Assembly: GCF_001747085.1 (NCBI RefSeq)
Contig: NZ_MDJD01000049.1
Span: 62,001 to 126,000, forward strand
Origin: Flavivirga aquatica
GTDB lineage: Bacteria > Bacteroidota > Bacteroidia > Flavobacteriales > Flavobacteriaceae
Reading direction: 5' to 3'
Length of the DNA stretch: 64,000 bases
The position numbers were made by a program, and so were the translations under genes. Position 1 is the stretch's first letter. Each line of letters begins with the position of its first letter. Of the stretch, positions 10,405 through 19,631 are shown in pieces. The notes below the pieces were generated by a model, which saw only the letters and a program-made list of their open reading frames with translations, had not been told where the DNA came from and did no database searches.

Positions 10405-11082
10405 ATGATAACAGTATTTTTACCTTGTAGGGCAGGGAGCCAAAGAGTCCCTAAAAAAAACACTAAAAATTTCTCAGGAATAGAAGGTGGATTACTACGT
10501 ATTAAATTAGAGCAATTACTAAAAGTTTCAATGATAGATAGAATAATTGTTTCTACAAATGATCAAGAAGTCATTAGAATTGCATCAAAAATAAGCAGCG
10601 ATATTGTTATTGATGTTAGACCAGAATATTTGGCTACATCTTTAACTAGTACAGATGATTTAATAAATTATGTGCCAAAAATAATCAAAGAGGGTCATAT
10701 TTTGTGGACACATGTAACATCTCCATTTTTAACCAATACGGTTTATGAGGATGTAATAAAAACATATTTTGAAGTTTTAAAAAAAGGTGAAAATGATAGT
10801 TTAATGACGGTTAATAAAGTACAGACTTTTTTGTGGAATAAAGAAGGTAGTATTAACTATGACAGGAATATTGAGAAATGGCCAAGAACACAAACCTTAC
10901 CCGAACTATTTGAAGTAAATAGTGGTGTTTTTATTAACTCTAGAGATAATTATGTAAATGGAGGTGATAGAATTGCTGAAACTCCTTTTCTTTATAGGAC
11001 AAAAGGCTATGCTTCTTTTGATATTGATTGGGAACATGATTTTAGCTTAGGTGAATTAATATATAAAAAACTCAATGAATAA
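10405..11082 (+). CDS. CMP-sugar (acylneuraminate-type) cytidylyltransferase
   Basis: Transfers CMP from CTP to a 2-keto sugar acid such as a nonulosonate or a related ulosonate. The 225-residue protein begins with the nucleotide-binding motif FLPCRAGSQRVPKKN, followed by DRIIVSTND, THVTSPFLT and VNSGVFINSRDNY. The closing FDIDWEHDFSLGE segment is typical of this enzyme group. All key regions appear intact. Its 3' end overlaps the HAD remnant start by eight bases. Its likely partners on both sides, an aldolase and a phosphatase, are decayed, so the CMP-sugar may no longer be made unless those steps are supplied elsewhere. Confidence 0.85.
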   Translation: MITVFLPCRAGSQRVPKKNTKNFSGIEGGLLRIKLEQLLKVSMIDRIIVSTNDQEVIRIASKISSDIVIDVRPEYLATSLTSTDDLINYVPKIIKEGHILWTHVTSPFLTNTVYEDVIKTYFEVLKKGENDSLMTVNKVQTFLWNKEGSINYDRNIEKWPRTQTLPELFEVNSGVFINSRDNYVNGGDRIAETPFLYRTKGYASFDIDWEHDFSLGELIYKKLNE

Positions 11083-11272
11083 TATACAAAATGTCTTATG
11101 GGGTTTTGATGGTGTTATATTTGACTCATTAGGATTTATTAAAGAAAATCATAATAAATATAAGCTTCATATTATTTCTTGGGTATTTGATGATCAAGCC
11201 CCCTCTTTTTTATGTAAAGGAATAGATATATTGATAAGTTCTCAACATTTAAACAGTAAACAATGTCTTTAG
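11075..11272 (+). pseudogene. HAD-family phosphatase remnant
   Basis: Only 65 residues remain of a haloacid-dehalogenase-type hydrolase, which would normally be about 200 residues. The N-terminal motif reads VLWGFDGVIFDS where an active enzyme has DFDGVI: the nucleophilic Asp is Gly (GGT at 11102-11104, one base from GAT). The remainder joins fragments IKENHNKYKLHIIS and GIDILISS with the cap, the conserved Lys region and the DD motif missing. It overlaps the cytidylyltransferase gene upstream and the flippase gene downstream. An intact copy would dephosphorylate the product of the aldolase before CMP activation. Confidence 0.7.
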
Positions 11273-12723
11273 CTCGAAATACTTTATTTGTTTCACTTGC
11301 TAATTTCTGTACTACTTTGTCCAATTTAGCTTTAACCATAGGATTAGCTTGGCTATTAATAGATAAAGAGGACTTTGGAAAGGTACAGCAGCTATTTATG
11401 ATAGCGAGTTTTACATTGTCTATCTTGTCTGGTTTCCCTACGGGTTTAAGTTATTTTTATGGTTTTCATAAATCCTATAGTGATAGAGTTAAGCTTTTCA
11501 AAAAGTTTGTGTTATCAATGTTAATTGGTTTAGGAGTAATTTGTATAGGCATATTTGCATTTAAAAATGTAATTGCTGTAAGTTTTGAGAATAATTTGAT
11601 AATACATTATTTCTTTTTATTTATAGGAATAGTTTTTTTAAAAGCTCTAACAAGTTATTTTGTTAATTATTTTGCTATTATTAAAAAGACAGATAAACTT
11701 TTTATAATAAATTTTTCATATTTTATTTTTATAATGGCGTTTTTGACTTTATTATGGTTAAAAAAGGAATTAGTTTCAATTGAATTAATATTAGTCTATA
11801 TTCTTCTCCTAGAAATAGTAAAAATGATTTTTTGCTTTTTATTTATTATGAAGTATTTAAAAGTCAAGGGAGAGCTACTAATTAATAAAAAAGAATTCTT
11901 ATATATTTTACCAATCACAGGAGTAACTTTACTAAATACATTATATGTCTTTATAGACAAGTATATGATTTCGGTAATGCTTAACCCTAAGGCTTACGCA
12001 GAGTATCAAGTAGGAGCATTTATTATACCGTTTGTTGGGATAATTACTGGGTCAATAATGGTAACGTTGTTACCTGTTTTTTCAAAACTATCTAAAGAAG
12101 AAAAATTTAGTGAAATAGTTTCTATATTAAAAGAAACGACAAAAAAAACCACGTTACTTTTAATCCCTATTTTTTGTTATTGTTTAATTTTTGGAAAAGA
12201 GCTTATAATTTCAGTTTATTCTGAAAAGTATTCTTTTTCTGGTGAAATATTTAAAATATATACGTTGCGTTTTTTTACTACTGTAATACTGTTTTCAATA
12301 ACAATGGCTTCTATCGGTTTGCAAAACTGGGTGGTATTAACGGCATTTATTTCGTTAGTTTTAAATGTAATATTAAACTATTTTTTCATATTGAACTATG
12401 AGGTGATGGGAGCAGTTTATGCGACTATAATTACTGGGTATTTGGGAATAATTCTTCCAATATATCTCATAAATAAAAAGTTAAAAACAAAATTTTTAAA
12501 TTATTTCCCTTTAAAAGAATATGCTTTTATTGTTTTGACATCAATTTTGGTAGCATATATAATGTATTTCATTGCATTTAAAATTTTGATGTTATCTGGA
12601 GTTTGGTCATTGTTTATGGCTGGGTTCTATTATTTTATTATTTTATTGTTTTCTAATAAATTATTTAAAGTTTTTGAAATGAAAAACTTATTTGAAAATC
12701 TACGATCAAAAATAGGAATATAG
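11263..12723 (+). CDS. Wzx-type polysaccharide flippase
   Basis: A 486-residue protein with 12 to 14 hydrophobic segments, typical of the MATE/MVF-like polysaccharide transporter family. Such proteins flip the lipid-linked repeat unit across the inner membrane before polymerisation. The N-terminus ARNTLFVSLANF and the internal FIDKYMISVMLNP segment (about 230-242) are family-like. It overlaps the HAD remnant by 10 bases and is followed one base later by the next gene. Confidence 0.88.
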   Translation: MSLARNTLFVSLANFCTTLSNLALTIGLAWLLIDKEDFGKVQQLFMIASFTLSILSGFPTGLSYFYGFHKSYSDRVKLFKKFVLSMLIGLGVICIGIFAFKNVIAVSFENNLIIHYFFLFIGIVFLKALTSYFVNYFAIIKKTDKLFIINFSYFIFIMAFLTLLWLKKELVSIELILVYILLLEIVKMIFCFLFIMKYLKVKGELLINKKEFLYILPITGVTLLNTLYVFIDKYMISVMLNPKAYAEYQVGAFIIPFVGIITGSIMVTLLPVFSKLSKEEKFSEIVSILKETTKKTTLLLIPIFCYCLIFGKELIISVYSEKYSFSGEIFKIYTLRFFTTVILFSITMASIGLQNWVVLTAFISLVLNVILNYFFILNYEVMGAVYATIITGYLGIILPIYLINKKLKTKFLNYFPLKEYAFIVLTSILVAYIMYFIAFKILMLSGVWSLFMAGFYYFIILLFSNKLFKVFEMKNLFENLRSKIGI

Positions 12724-12724
12724 T

Positions 12725-13951
12725 ATGAACGTTTTTTCTTTAGAGAAGCTTAAAGAACTTGAGCACCAAATAGGAGATTATAAAGAATATGATTTGTTTA
12801 AAATTATGGCTATTGAATTAGCTTTAATTAGCTCGAACAATGAAGCTATAAAACTAGCTACTTTTGGCAAGTTTTTCTTTTTTTATAACTTTGAGAAGTT
12901 AAGATTAAATAGAAATTTGTTTTTTGCTATTGGAAATCACGGTAGAAAGGATTATAACGAAATAATAAATTATGTAAAAAATAAATTTGAAAAATCGTCT
13001 TATTCGTTTTTTGATTATGGTAAAGCAAAAATAAGGCTTAAAATAAATGTAAAAAATATTCTAACATCGCTTATTACTGGAATACGTCTTAAAGGAAATA
13101 TAAGTTACAAAAATAGATTCCTAATTGCCTCAAAAATTTGTTTTTATAAAAACACTATAGATAATCTTGAAAAAGTAAAACTTGAAGACTCTTTAAAAAA
13201 AGCAATTGTATTTAGCAGTGTTCATCCTTTAGAGGGACTGTTTTTGTATTTTTTTAAGAAGAGAAAAACACCTGTATATTCATTACAACATGGAGTATAC
13301 TACATTTACAAGAAAACTCCGCCTATAGATTGTATTCTTTATGAAAACTTTAATGCCGATTTTCACTTATGCTGGGGAGAGTATTCTAAAAAAGAATTGA
13401 TTAGTTATGGAATAAATAGAGATAAAATACTAGTAGCAGGTTATCCTAAGAATTCTGAACTGAGAATTAATACAAATATTATTACTGAAAAGTGTATTGT
13501 TTTGTTAGCTAGATCTATTTTTAATGAATCTAATAAAAAACTTATTTCAGTTTTAAAACAATTTATTAAAAAGGAACCAAAAGCAGAATTTTATTTTAAA
13601 TTACATCCTTCGTTAAATAGAGGAGATTATAATGATGTTTTAAATACCAATAATTTTTTTCTCATTGATGATGAAATAACGTTGAAAGAGATTTTAATTA
13701 AAAGCGATTATTCAAAAGCTATTTGTGTTTATACTACAGCTTATTATGAAGCCTATCTAAATGGAATAGTTGCATTGAGATATTATGATGGTAAATCAGA
13801 ACTTTCTGAGGGTGTTCAAGATGACGTTTTTGAAAATATAGATGATTTGCTAAGAGTATTTAATTTGAGTTTTTCTAAGAATGAGATAGAAAGAAAATTA
13901 CAGCATGTAATAGGCTTGAATGTAGATAACTATTTTGAAATTTTAAATTAA
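12725..13951 (+). CDS. Putative GT-B glycosyltransferase (polysaccharide type)
   Basis: A soluble 408-residue protein that I read as a GT-B-fold transferase of the polysialyltransferase/glycerophosphotransferase-like kind. The supporting segments are VYSLQHGVYY (about 190-199), HLCWGEYSKKEL, ILVAGYPKN, then YFKLHPSLNRG and a C-terminal VYTTAYYEAYLNG, which resemble the HG, HP and S/T-rich donor-binding motifs of these enzymes. Start and stop are tightly packed with neighbours. The donor is unknown; as the intact gene nearest the CMP-sugar cassette, it is a candidate user of that donor, but this is inference. Confidence 0.55.
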   Translation: MNVFSLEKLKELEHQIGDYKEYDLFKIMAIELALISSNNEAIKLATFGKFFFFYNFEKLRLNRNLFFAIGNHGRKDYNEIINYVKNKFEKSSYSFFDYGKAKIRLKINVKNILTSLITGIRLKGNISYKNRFLIASKICFYKNTIDNLEKVKLEDSLKKAIVFSSVHPLEGLFLYFFKKRKTPVYSLQHGVYYIYKKTPPIDCILYENFNADFHLCWGEYSKKELISYGINRDKILVAGYPKNSELRINTNIITEKCIVLLARSIFNESNKKLISVLKQFIKKEPKAEFYFKLHPSLNRGDYNDVLNTNNFFLIDDEITLKEILIKSDYSKAICVYTTAYYEAYLNGIVALRYYDGKSELSEGVQDDVFENIDDLLRVFNLSFSKNEIERKLQHVIGLNVDNYFEILN

Positions 13952-13957
13952 ATTAAC

Positions 13958-15292
13958 TTGATATCAGACTTAGCTTTTTTATTAATAGGAACGTTGTTTT
14001 ACATCCTTTTTTTTTATTCTTTTCTTTTAAAGAATAAAACGCCCTTTTTTATAACATGCCTTTTTTTGATAATTGCTCATGATTTTATATTTATAAATTT
14101 AAGTTTTTTTGCATCTAAAACTACAACGTATATTCTAAAAGCGTGGCAAGAATATCTTTTTTTGTTTTTATTATTAATATTTCTATATAATAAAAATAAA
14201 ATTCAAAAACAGGTATTTAGTATTTTTATAATAATAATATTTTTATCTATATACGGTTTTTTCATTTCTATATTAACATCGCAAGATTTATTAAATACTA
14301 TACTGTCTTGGAGAAGTTATTTATTGCCAATTATGATACCATGTTTATTATATATAAACAATGGGTTTAAGAATGTTTCGATAAAGACATTAATAACTAC
14401 ATTAAGTGTAGTTTTGTTTGTTTTAATTATATATGCTAAATATCAAACCTTTTTATTTGATATGTCAGGGGGACAAAACTTAACGTTTTTAAAAGGAGAT
14501 TTTAGAGCCAATGCTAGACGAGCCATGAGTGGATCATTATGGTTTTATGATTTTTTTGGAGATGATCATTTAATACCAAGGTGGTTTAATATGATTAGAG
14601 ATAATAAATTAAGAGCAACAAGTATATTTGTAAGCCCAATAATTTTTGCTCAATTTTTAGGTGTCTTAGGTTCTATTTTTTTAGCGTACTATCATAGAGG
14701 TATAAAAAAAAGAAAATATTTAATTTTAATAATTGTGTTAATTGCTCTATATGGTGTTTTATTATCACAAGTTAGAGCTGGTTTTGTGTATTTCGCAATT
14801 ACTTTTTTAGCTATTTATGTATTTAAAAAATTCAAGCAAAATTATATTTTATTAGTACTAGTGCCTCTTACATTTGTTTTTATTACTTTTTTTGGCTTAA
14901 TATTCTTTAAGTTAGGAGATTCTTCTTCAGTTGGAAGACTAAATCAGTATGTTGATTTAATTAATAATTTTAAAATTTTTGGTTACGGTTTAGGAGCAAG
15001 AAGAGCTATAGTTTATTATGACTCACTCATAATATCTACAATGATGGCGTTCGGGGTTTTTAGTTTTTTATATTTTAAAGTACATTTTACGTTATTAAAA
15101 AGTATTTTTAAAATTGAAAAAAGTCAAGTAAGAGGAGATTCTATTAATTTTTTAGGACTAGGTTTATTAGGAAGTTTTTCTGCATTCATTTACTTCATAT
15201 TTTTCCATTATTCTATTGGGTCTACACCATTAAGATTTTTGTATTTTGTGGCTTTTTATTTTATGTATAAAATTTATGAAGATGATAGTTAA
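13958..15292 (+). CDS. Wzy-like O-antigen/capsule polymerase
   Basis: A 444-residue membrane protein with about ten to twelve hydrophobic segments. A larger loop lies around residues 165-220, rich in Arg and aromatic residues. This is the topology of Wzy/EpsG-type polymerases, which join repeat units in the periplasm. The conserved-looking segments LSQVRAGFVYFA and SSVGRLNQYVDL, with GYGLGARRA after them, resemble O-antigen ligase/polymerase domains. The start is TTG 13958. It is one of three such proteins in this locus. Confidence 0.72.
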   Translation: MISDLAFLLIGTLFYILFFYSFLLKNKTPFFITCLFLIIAHDFIFINLSFFASKTTTYILKAWQEYLFLFLLLIFLYNKNKIQKQVFSIFIIIIFLSIYGFFISILTSQDLLNTILSWRSYLLPIMIPCLLYINNGFKNVSIKTLITTLSVVLFVLIIYAKYQTFLFDMSGGQNLTFLKGDFRANARRAMSGSLWFYDFFGDDHLIPRWFNMIRDNKLRATSIFVSPIIFAQFLGVLGSIFLAYYHRGIKKRKYLILIIVLIALYGVLLSQVRAGFVYFAITFLAIYVFKKFKQNYILLVLVPLTFVFITFFGLIFFKLGDSSSVGRLNQYVDLINNFKIFGYGLGARRAIVYYDSLIISTMMAFGVFSFLYFKVHFTLLKSIFKIEKSQVRGDSINFLGLGLLGSFSAFIYFIFFHYSIGSTPLRFLYFVAFYFMYKIYEDDS

Positions 15293-16130
15293 AAACAATT
15301 TTTTTTTAATTGGAGTTGTATTATTTAAAGAAAAACTTTTAGAAGCTTCAACTATATGTTCACTCATTAAAATAGTAGATGATCTCAATAAGTTTGGATC
15401 TAAATTAGTAATTTGGGATAATAGCCCATATAAACAAGAAGAAAAGGATTGCGAGTTCTTAGAGTCTTTATTTAATCAATTTTACTACAAGCATACTCCA
15501 GAAAATATGTCTTTAGCTAAAGTATATAACAATATGTACAAAGCTAATTTAGGTTATAGTTTTTTTGTACTCTTTGATCAAGATAGTGAGTTTTCAGTAG
15601 ATTATTTTAACAAAGTTCTATTAGAAAGTTTTATAAATAAAAAGATAAATCTTTTTTTACCCATAATTAAAACAGGTGATTTAATAGCGAGTCCTGCTAA
15701 TCGCTTTTTTGTAACAGGTAGATATTGGAAAGAAAAGAGAACAGGGTTAGTTGATGCTAAAAACAAGCTTGCTATTACTAGCGGAATGGCTATTTCAATT
15801 AATTATTTAAAGAAAGAATTTAAAGAGTTTAATGAAAATTTAAATTTATACGGAATAGATTCTCATTTTATGATAAATTATGAAAAATTCAATGACTATT
15901 TTTTTGTTTTAGATTATGAAATGAAACATGATTTGTCATATTTTAATAATGAGGATTTAGAAAAAAAATTATTTAGATTTTTGAACCATAAAGAATCAAT
16001 AATTGAAGTCTACAAGAAAGAATCTGTTTTACTAAATATTATTTCTAGGTTCTTTATTTTAGGAAGTAGCATAAAAATGTCAATCTTAAATAAAGATATA
16101 AGATTTCTTATAAAAAAGAAGAATGGATAA
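15276..16130 (+). CDS. Family 2 glycosyltransferase (rhamnosyltransferase-like)
   Basis: Cytoplasmic GT-A-type transferase of about 285 residues. FLIGVVLFKE at the N-terminus, LVIWDNSP, then FFVLFDQDSEF holding the DxD-like metal site, and ITSGMAISINYL followed by GIDSHFM match the rhamnosyltransferase branch of family 2. The start is uncertain: ATG 15276 and ATG 15282 are both plausible, and an in-frame TTG at 15246 would add ten residues. In every case the gene overlaps the end of the polymerase gene. Confidence 0.8.
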   Translation: MKMIVKNNFFLIGVVLFKEKLLEASTICSLIKIVDDLNKFGSKLVIWDNSPYKQEEKDCEFLESLFNQFYYKHTPENMSLAKVYNNMYKANLGYSFFVLFDQDSEFSVDYFNKVLLESFINKKINLFLPIIKTGDLIASPANRFFVTGRYWKEKRTGLVDAKNKLAITSGMAISINYLKKEFKEFNENLNLYGIDSHFMINYEKFNDYFFVLDYEMKHDLSYFNNEDLEKKLFRFLNHKESIIEVYKKESVLLNIISRFFILGSSIKMSILNKDIRFLIKKKNG

Positions 16131-17232
16131 AGAAAAGGCAAGTAAGATAAAGGTATTAATGGTAAGTAGGTCAACATTGTATAGTTCTCCTGGTGGAGAT
16201 ACAATACAAATTAAGGAAACTGCAAACTTTTTAAGGAAATTAAAAGTATGTGTTGATATAAAACTTACAAATGAATTAATCAATTATGATGATTATGATT
16301 TGATTCATTTTTTTAACATAATCAGACCTAATGACATTCTTTATCATATAAAAAAAGCAAAGAAGCCTTTTGTAGTTTCGACGATATATGTTGACTACAC
16401 GGAGTATGAGCATAAGAATAGAGGAGGACTTATGGGGTTAATCTCTAAAATATTTTCGCCAGATCAAATAGAATATATTAAAACAATTGCTAGAGCTATA
16501 ATTAACAATGAAAAAATATATGATTTAGAATATATTTTTAGAGGACATAAGAATTCTATAAAAAAAGTTATAGAAAAATCGAGAATGTTACTACCAAACT
16601 CTAAAAGTGAAATGGATAGAATTGTGAAATCTTATGGATTAGAGGCAAATTATAGAGTAGTACCAAATGCCGTTAATCCATTGCTTTTTGATAATTTAAA
16701 CGAAAAAAGAATAGAGAGTAATGAAAGGTCAGGAGTAATTTGTGTTGGTAGAGTTGAAGGGAGGAAAAATCAATTAAATCTAATAAAGGCTTTAAACGAT
16801 ACTAATTATAATTTATATATTATAGGTAACCCCTCTCCAAATAATATTAAATATTATGAAAAATGCAAGGAAGTAGCAAAAGAAAATGTAATATTTATTA
16901 ATCATTTAAGTCAAAATGAACTTATAAAATATTACAAGAAAGCAAAAGTACATATATTGCCTAGTTGGTTTGAGACGACAGGTTTAACATCTCTGGAGGC
17001 TGCTTATTTAGGTTGTAACATAGTAGTTACAGATAAAGGAGATACATTAGAGTATTTTAAAGATTTTGCAAATTATTGCGAACCAGATGATATCGATTCT
17101 ATAAAAAAGGCAGTTAAATTAGCTTATAGTAAAAAAAACAATGATAAGTTTGTAAAGTATATTGAAGAAAATTATACTTGGCAAAAAACGGCAGAAATAA
17201 CAAAAAAAGCATACCTTGAATCAATTACTTAA
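16123..17232 (+). CDS. Family 4 glycosyltransferase
   Basis: A 369-residue GT-B retaining transferase. The N-terminal domain has YSSPGGDTIQIKETA, which forms the acceptor-side glycine loop. The C-terminal domain has ICVGRVEGRKNQLNLIKAL and the donor-binding PSWFETTGLTSLEAA, with the E-x7-E-type pair of family 4. The gene overlaps its neighbours at both ends (8 bases upstream, 17 downstream), so it is part of the same transcript. Sugar specificity cannot be read. Confidence 0.9.
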   Translation: MDKEKASKIKVLMVSRSTLYSSPGGDTIQIKETANFLRKLKVCVDIKLTNELINYDDYDLIHFFNIIRPNDILYHIKKAKKPFVVSTIYVDYTEYEHKNRGGLMGLISKIFSPDQIEYIKTIARAIINNEKIYDLEYIFRGHKNSIKKVIEKSRMLLPNSKSEMDRIVKSYGLEANYRVVPNAVNPLLFDNLNEKRIESNERSGVICVGRVEGRKNQLNLIKALNDTNYNLYIIGNPSPNNIKYYEKCKEVAKENVIFINHLSQNELIKYYKKAKVHILPSWFETTGLTSLEAAYLGCNIVVTDKGDTLEYFKDFANYCEPDDIDSIKKAVKLAYSKKNNDKFVKYIEENYTWQKTAEITKKAYLESIT

Positions 17233-18508
17233 AGCCTGTAGAAAAACTCTAAATAATCAATATTTAAAGGAAAATATTTTTTACATATCAATATGTCTTG
17301 TTGCATTCACAATGCCTCTAGATATGAATATAAATACATACGCAATAATATTTTCTTTATCTATTGCTGTGATTAATTTTATAAAAAAAAAGCAGTTTAC
17401 ATATTTTAAATCTATTGTAATTTTACCTGTTTTTTTTTTAATATTAATCTTATCATTAATAGTTACTGATAATATAAAGGGAGGATTAAAGTTTTTAGAA
17501 TATAATTTAAGTTTTATTGCAATACCTTTTATTTTTTTTCAATTCGGAAAAGTAAACCAAAAACAAAAAAGAACTCTTTATAATTGTTTTTCTTTTGGAG
17601 TACTATTAATAGCGGTTTTTTTGTTGATAAAAGCGGTTTTTAGATTCATAGAAATTGGCAGTACTGAAGACTTTTTTTATCATGCTTTTACATCTCCAAT
17701 TGATTTCCATCCTGTTTACCTATCTATCTATGTTTATTTTTCTATATTAATCACAATTTATTTTATGATTAAGAAGAAAAAGATAGAAATCTTAAATGTG
17801 ATTAAATTAATTTTTTATCTGTTTACCTTACTACTGCTATCTTCTAAAAGTATATTAATATTTACAAGTATTACATTATTAATACTTATAATTTATAATT
17901 TAAAGTATTATAAGTTAAAAATATATTCATTTTTTTTTGTTTTATTAGTTGTTTTAACATTAGTTCTAAAGGTTGGTTTTATAAAAAACAGATTTAGTGA
18001 AGTCTTAAATATTAATAGTTTAAGTGAGTTGAAAGAGGAAAGAATGACAGATTTTAAAAAGGTCAATGGCTTGACTCTACGATTAATGTTTGTTAAATTC
18101 TCCATCCAAGATTTTATAGAAAGCCCTAAAAATATACTTTTTGGAGTAGGGGTCGGAGATAGAAAAGAATTTTTAAATTCTGTGTATGAGAATCATAATA
18201 TGGCTAGAAAAATAAAAGAGAAAAGCTTAGGGTATTATAATTATAACACTCATAATCAGTATGTAGAGATTTTTTTAGGGTTAGGCACTGTTGGACTTTT
18301 ATATTTTATTTGGATGTTTTTTTATTGTGTAAAGCGTACAAAAGAAGAATTTATAGCAAAATATATTTATGGATTATTAATTTGGAGTTTCTTTTTTGAA
18401 GCTGTTCTTAATAGAAATAAAGGAATAGTTTTCTTTGTGTTTTGGACAACTGTTTTTCTATGTATAGAATATAGTAGCGAAAAAAATAATAGTATAATTC
18501 TAGATTAA
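17216..18508 (+). CDS. O-antigen ligase/polymerase-family membrane protein
   Basis: A 430-residue protein with about eleven hydrophobic segments. It contains the Wzy_C/O-antigen ligase pattern: a large loop after residue 255 with LRLMFVKFSIQDF, then FGVGVGDRKEFLN, then YNTHNQYVEIFLGLGTVGLL. The His of the HNQY segment is the residue usually conserved in WaaL-like ligases. The TTG start at 17216 overlaps the previous gene by 17 bases; no ATG exists near the N-terminus before the first membrane segment. It may attach or polymerise the glycan in the periplasm. Confidence 0.82.
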   Translation: MNQLLKACRKTLNNQYLKENIFYISICLVAFTMPLDMNINTYAIIFSLSIAVINFIKKKQFTYFKSIVILPVFFLILILSLIVTDNIKGGLKFLEYNLSFIAIPFIFFQFGKVNQKQKRTLYNCFSFGVLLIAVFLLIKAVFRFIEIGSTEDFFYHAFTSPIDFHPVYLSIYVYFSILITIYFMIKKKKIEILNVIKLIFYLFTLLLLSSKSILIFTSITLLILIIYNLKYYKLKIYSFFFVLLVVLTLVLKVGFIKNRFSEVLNINSLSELKEERMTDFKKVNGLTLRLMFVKFSIQDFIESPKNILFGVGVGDRKEFLNSVYENHNMARKIKEKSLGYYNYNTHNQYVEIFLGLGTVGLLYFIWMFFYCVKRTKEEFIAKYIYGLLIWSFFFEAVLNRNKGIVFFVFWTTVFLCIEYSSEKNNSIILD

Positions 18509-18524
18509 AAGACTTATAAGTTTT

Positions 18525-19631
18525 ATGAAAATAGCAATATTAGGAACAAGAGGAGTTCCAAATAATCATGGAGGTTTTGAACAATTTGCAGAGTTTTTTT
18601 CTAAATACTTAGCGGATAAAAACCATGAGGTTTATGTTTATAATTCTCATAACCATCCTTATCAGGAAAGGATGTGGGAAGGTGTTAATCTTTTACATAT
18701 ATATGATCCAGAATTTAAAATGGGAACAGTTGGACAATTTATATATGATTTCAATTGTATAAGAGATACAAGAAAAAGAAATTTTGATATTATTCTCCAA
18801 TTAGGATATACTTCAAATTCAATTTGGCATTGGCTTTTGCCTAAGAAATCTATAATTATAACAAACATGGATGGTTTAGAATGGAAACGATCTAAGTATT
18901 CAAGTTTAGTTAAAAGTTTTCTTAGATACGCTGAAAAATTAGCAATTAAATCGAGTGATTATTTAATTTCGGACTCTATAGGGATACAAGATTATATTTT
19001 AAAAAAATATAAAAGGTCATCTAAGTTTATTGCATATGGTGCATCAATTTTTCACAAACAAAATGAAGACGTATTAGCAAAGTTTAATGTTACAAAGTAT
19101 AATTATTGTGTTATAATAGCGAGATTAGAGCCTGAAAACAATATTGAAACCATAATTGAAGGATATCATAAATCAGCTGTTCCATACAATTTAATTGTTT
19201 TTGGATCAATAAATAGTTACGGTAAGTATTTGAAGTCAAGGTATTTAAGTGACAGTCGGATATGTTTTTTAGGGGCTAATTATAACCTAGATGAATTAAA
19301 TAATTTAAGATTTTTTTCCAGGTATTATTTCCATGGACATTCTGTAGGCGGAACAAACCCATCGTTGTTAGAAGCAATGGCATCTAATGCGTTAATTATA
19401 GCAAATAACAATATATTTAATGAAGCAATATTAGGAAAACATGCTAAATATTTTAATGATTCTAAGGATATTGAAAATCTTTTAAATCAAGATGTATTAT
19501 TTGAGAACAAAGAAAATTATACAAAAGGAAACATAAAAAAAATTGATACTTTGTATAATTGGGAGAAAATTAATGATACTTATGAAAAGTATATTCTAGA
19601 ACAGTTGGAGAAAAAAAATAAAGATGATTAA
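18525..19631 (+). CDS. DUF1972-type family 4 glycosyltransferase
   Basis: A 368-residue GT-B transferase whose N-terminal domain is the DUF1972 type: MKIAILGTRGVPNNHGGFE, then QLGYTSNSIWHWLLPKK and TNMDGLEWKR. These proteins are usually rhamnosyl- or related transferases in capsule loci, which fits the dTDP-rhamnose genes nearby. The C-terminal domain has IIARLEPENNIETIIEG and GHSVGGTNPSLLEAMAS, the donor-binding segment. It ends 8 bases inside the next gene. Confidence 0.9.
   Translation: MKIAILGTRGVPNNHGGFEQFAEFFSKYLADKNHEVYVYNSHNHPYQERMWEGVNLLHIYDPEFKMGTVGQFIYDFNCIRDTRKRNFDIILQLGYTSNSIWHWLLPKKSIIITNMDGLEWKRSKYSSLVKSFLRYAEKLAIKSSDYLISDSIGIQDYILKKYKRSSKFIAYGASIFHKQNEDVLAKFNVTKYNYCVIIARLEPENNIETIIEGYHKSAVPYNLIVFGSINSYGKYLKSRYLSDSRICFLGANYNLDELNNLRFFSRYYFHGHSVGGTNPSLLEAMASNALIIANNNIFNEAILGKHAKYFNDSKDIENLLNQDVLFENKENYTKGNIKKIDTLYNWEKINDTYEKYILEQLEKKNKDD

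Noticed and set aside
10281-10463. Minus-strand open frame of 60 codons across the aldolase relic and cytidylyltransferase start
   Set aside because: Opposes the direction of the cluster and has no recognisable content; both flanking genes read clearly on the other strand.
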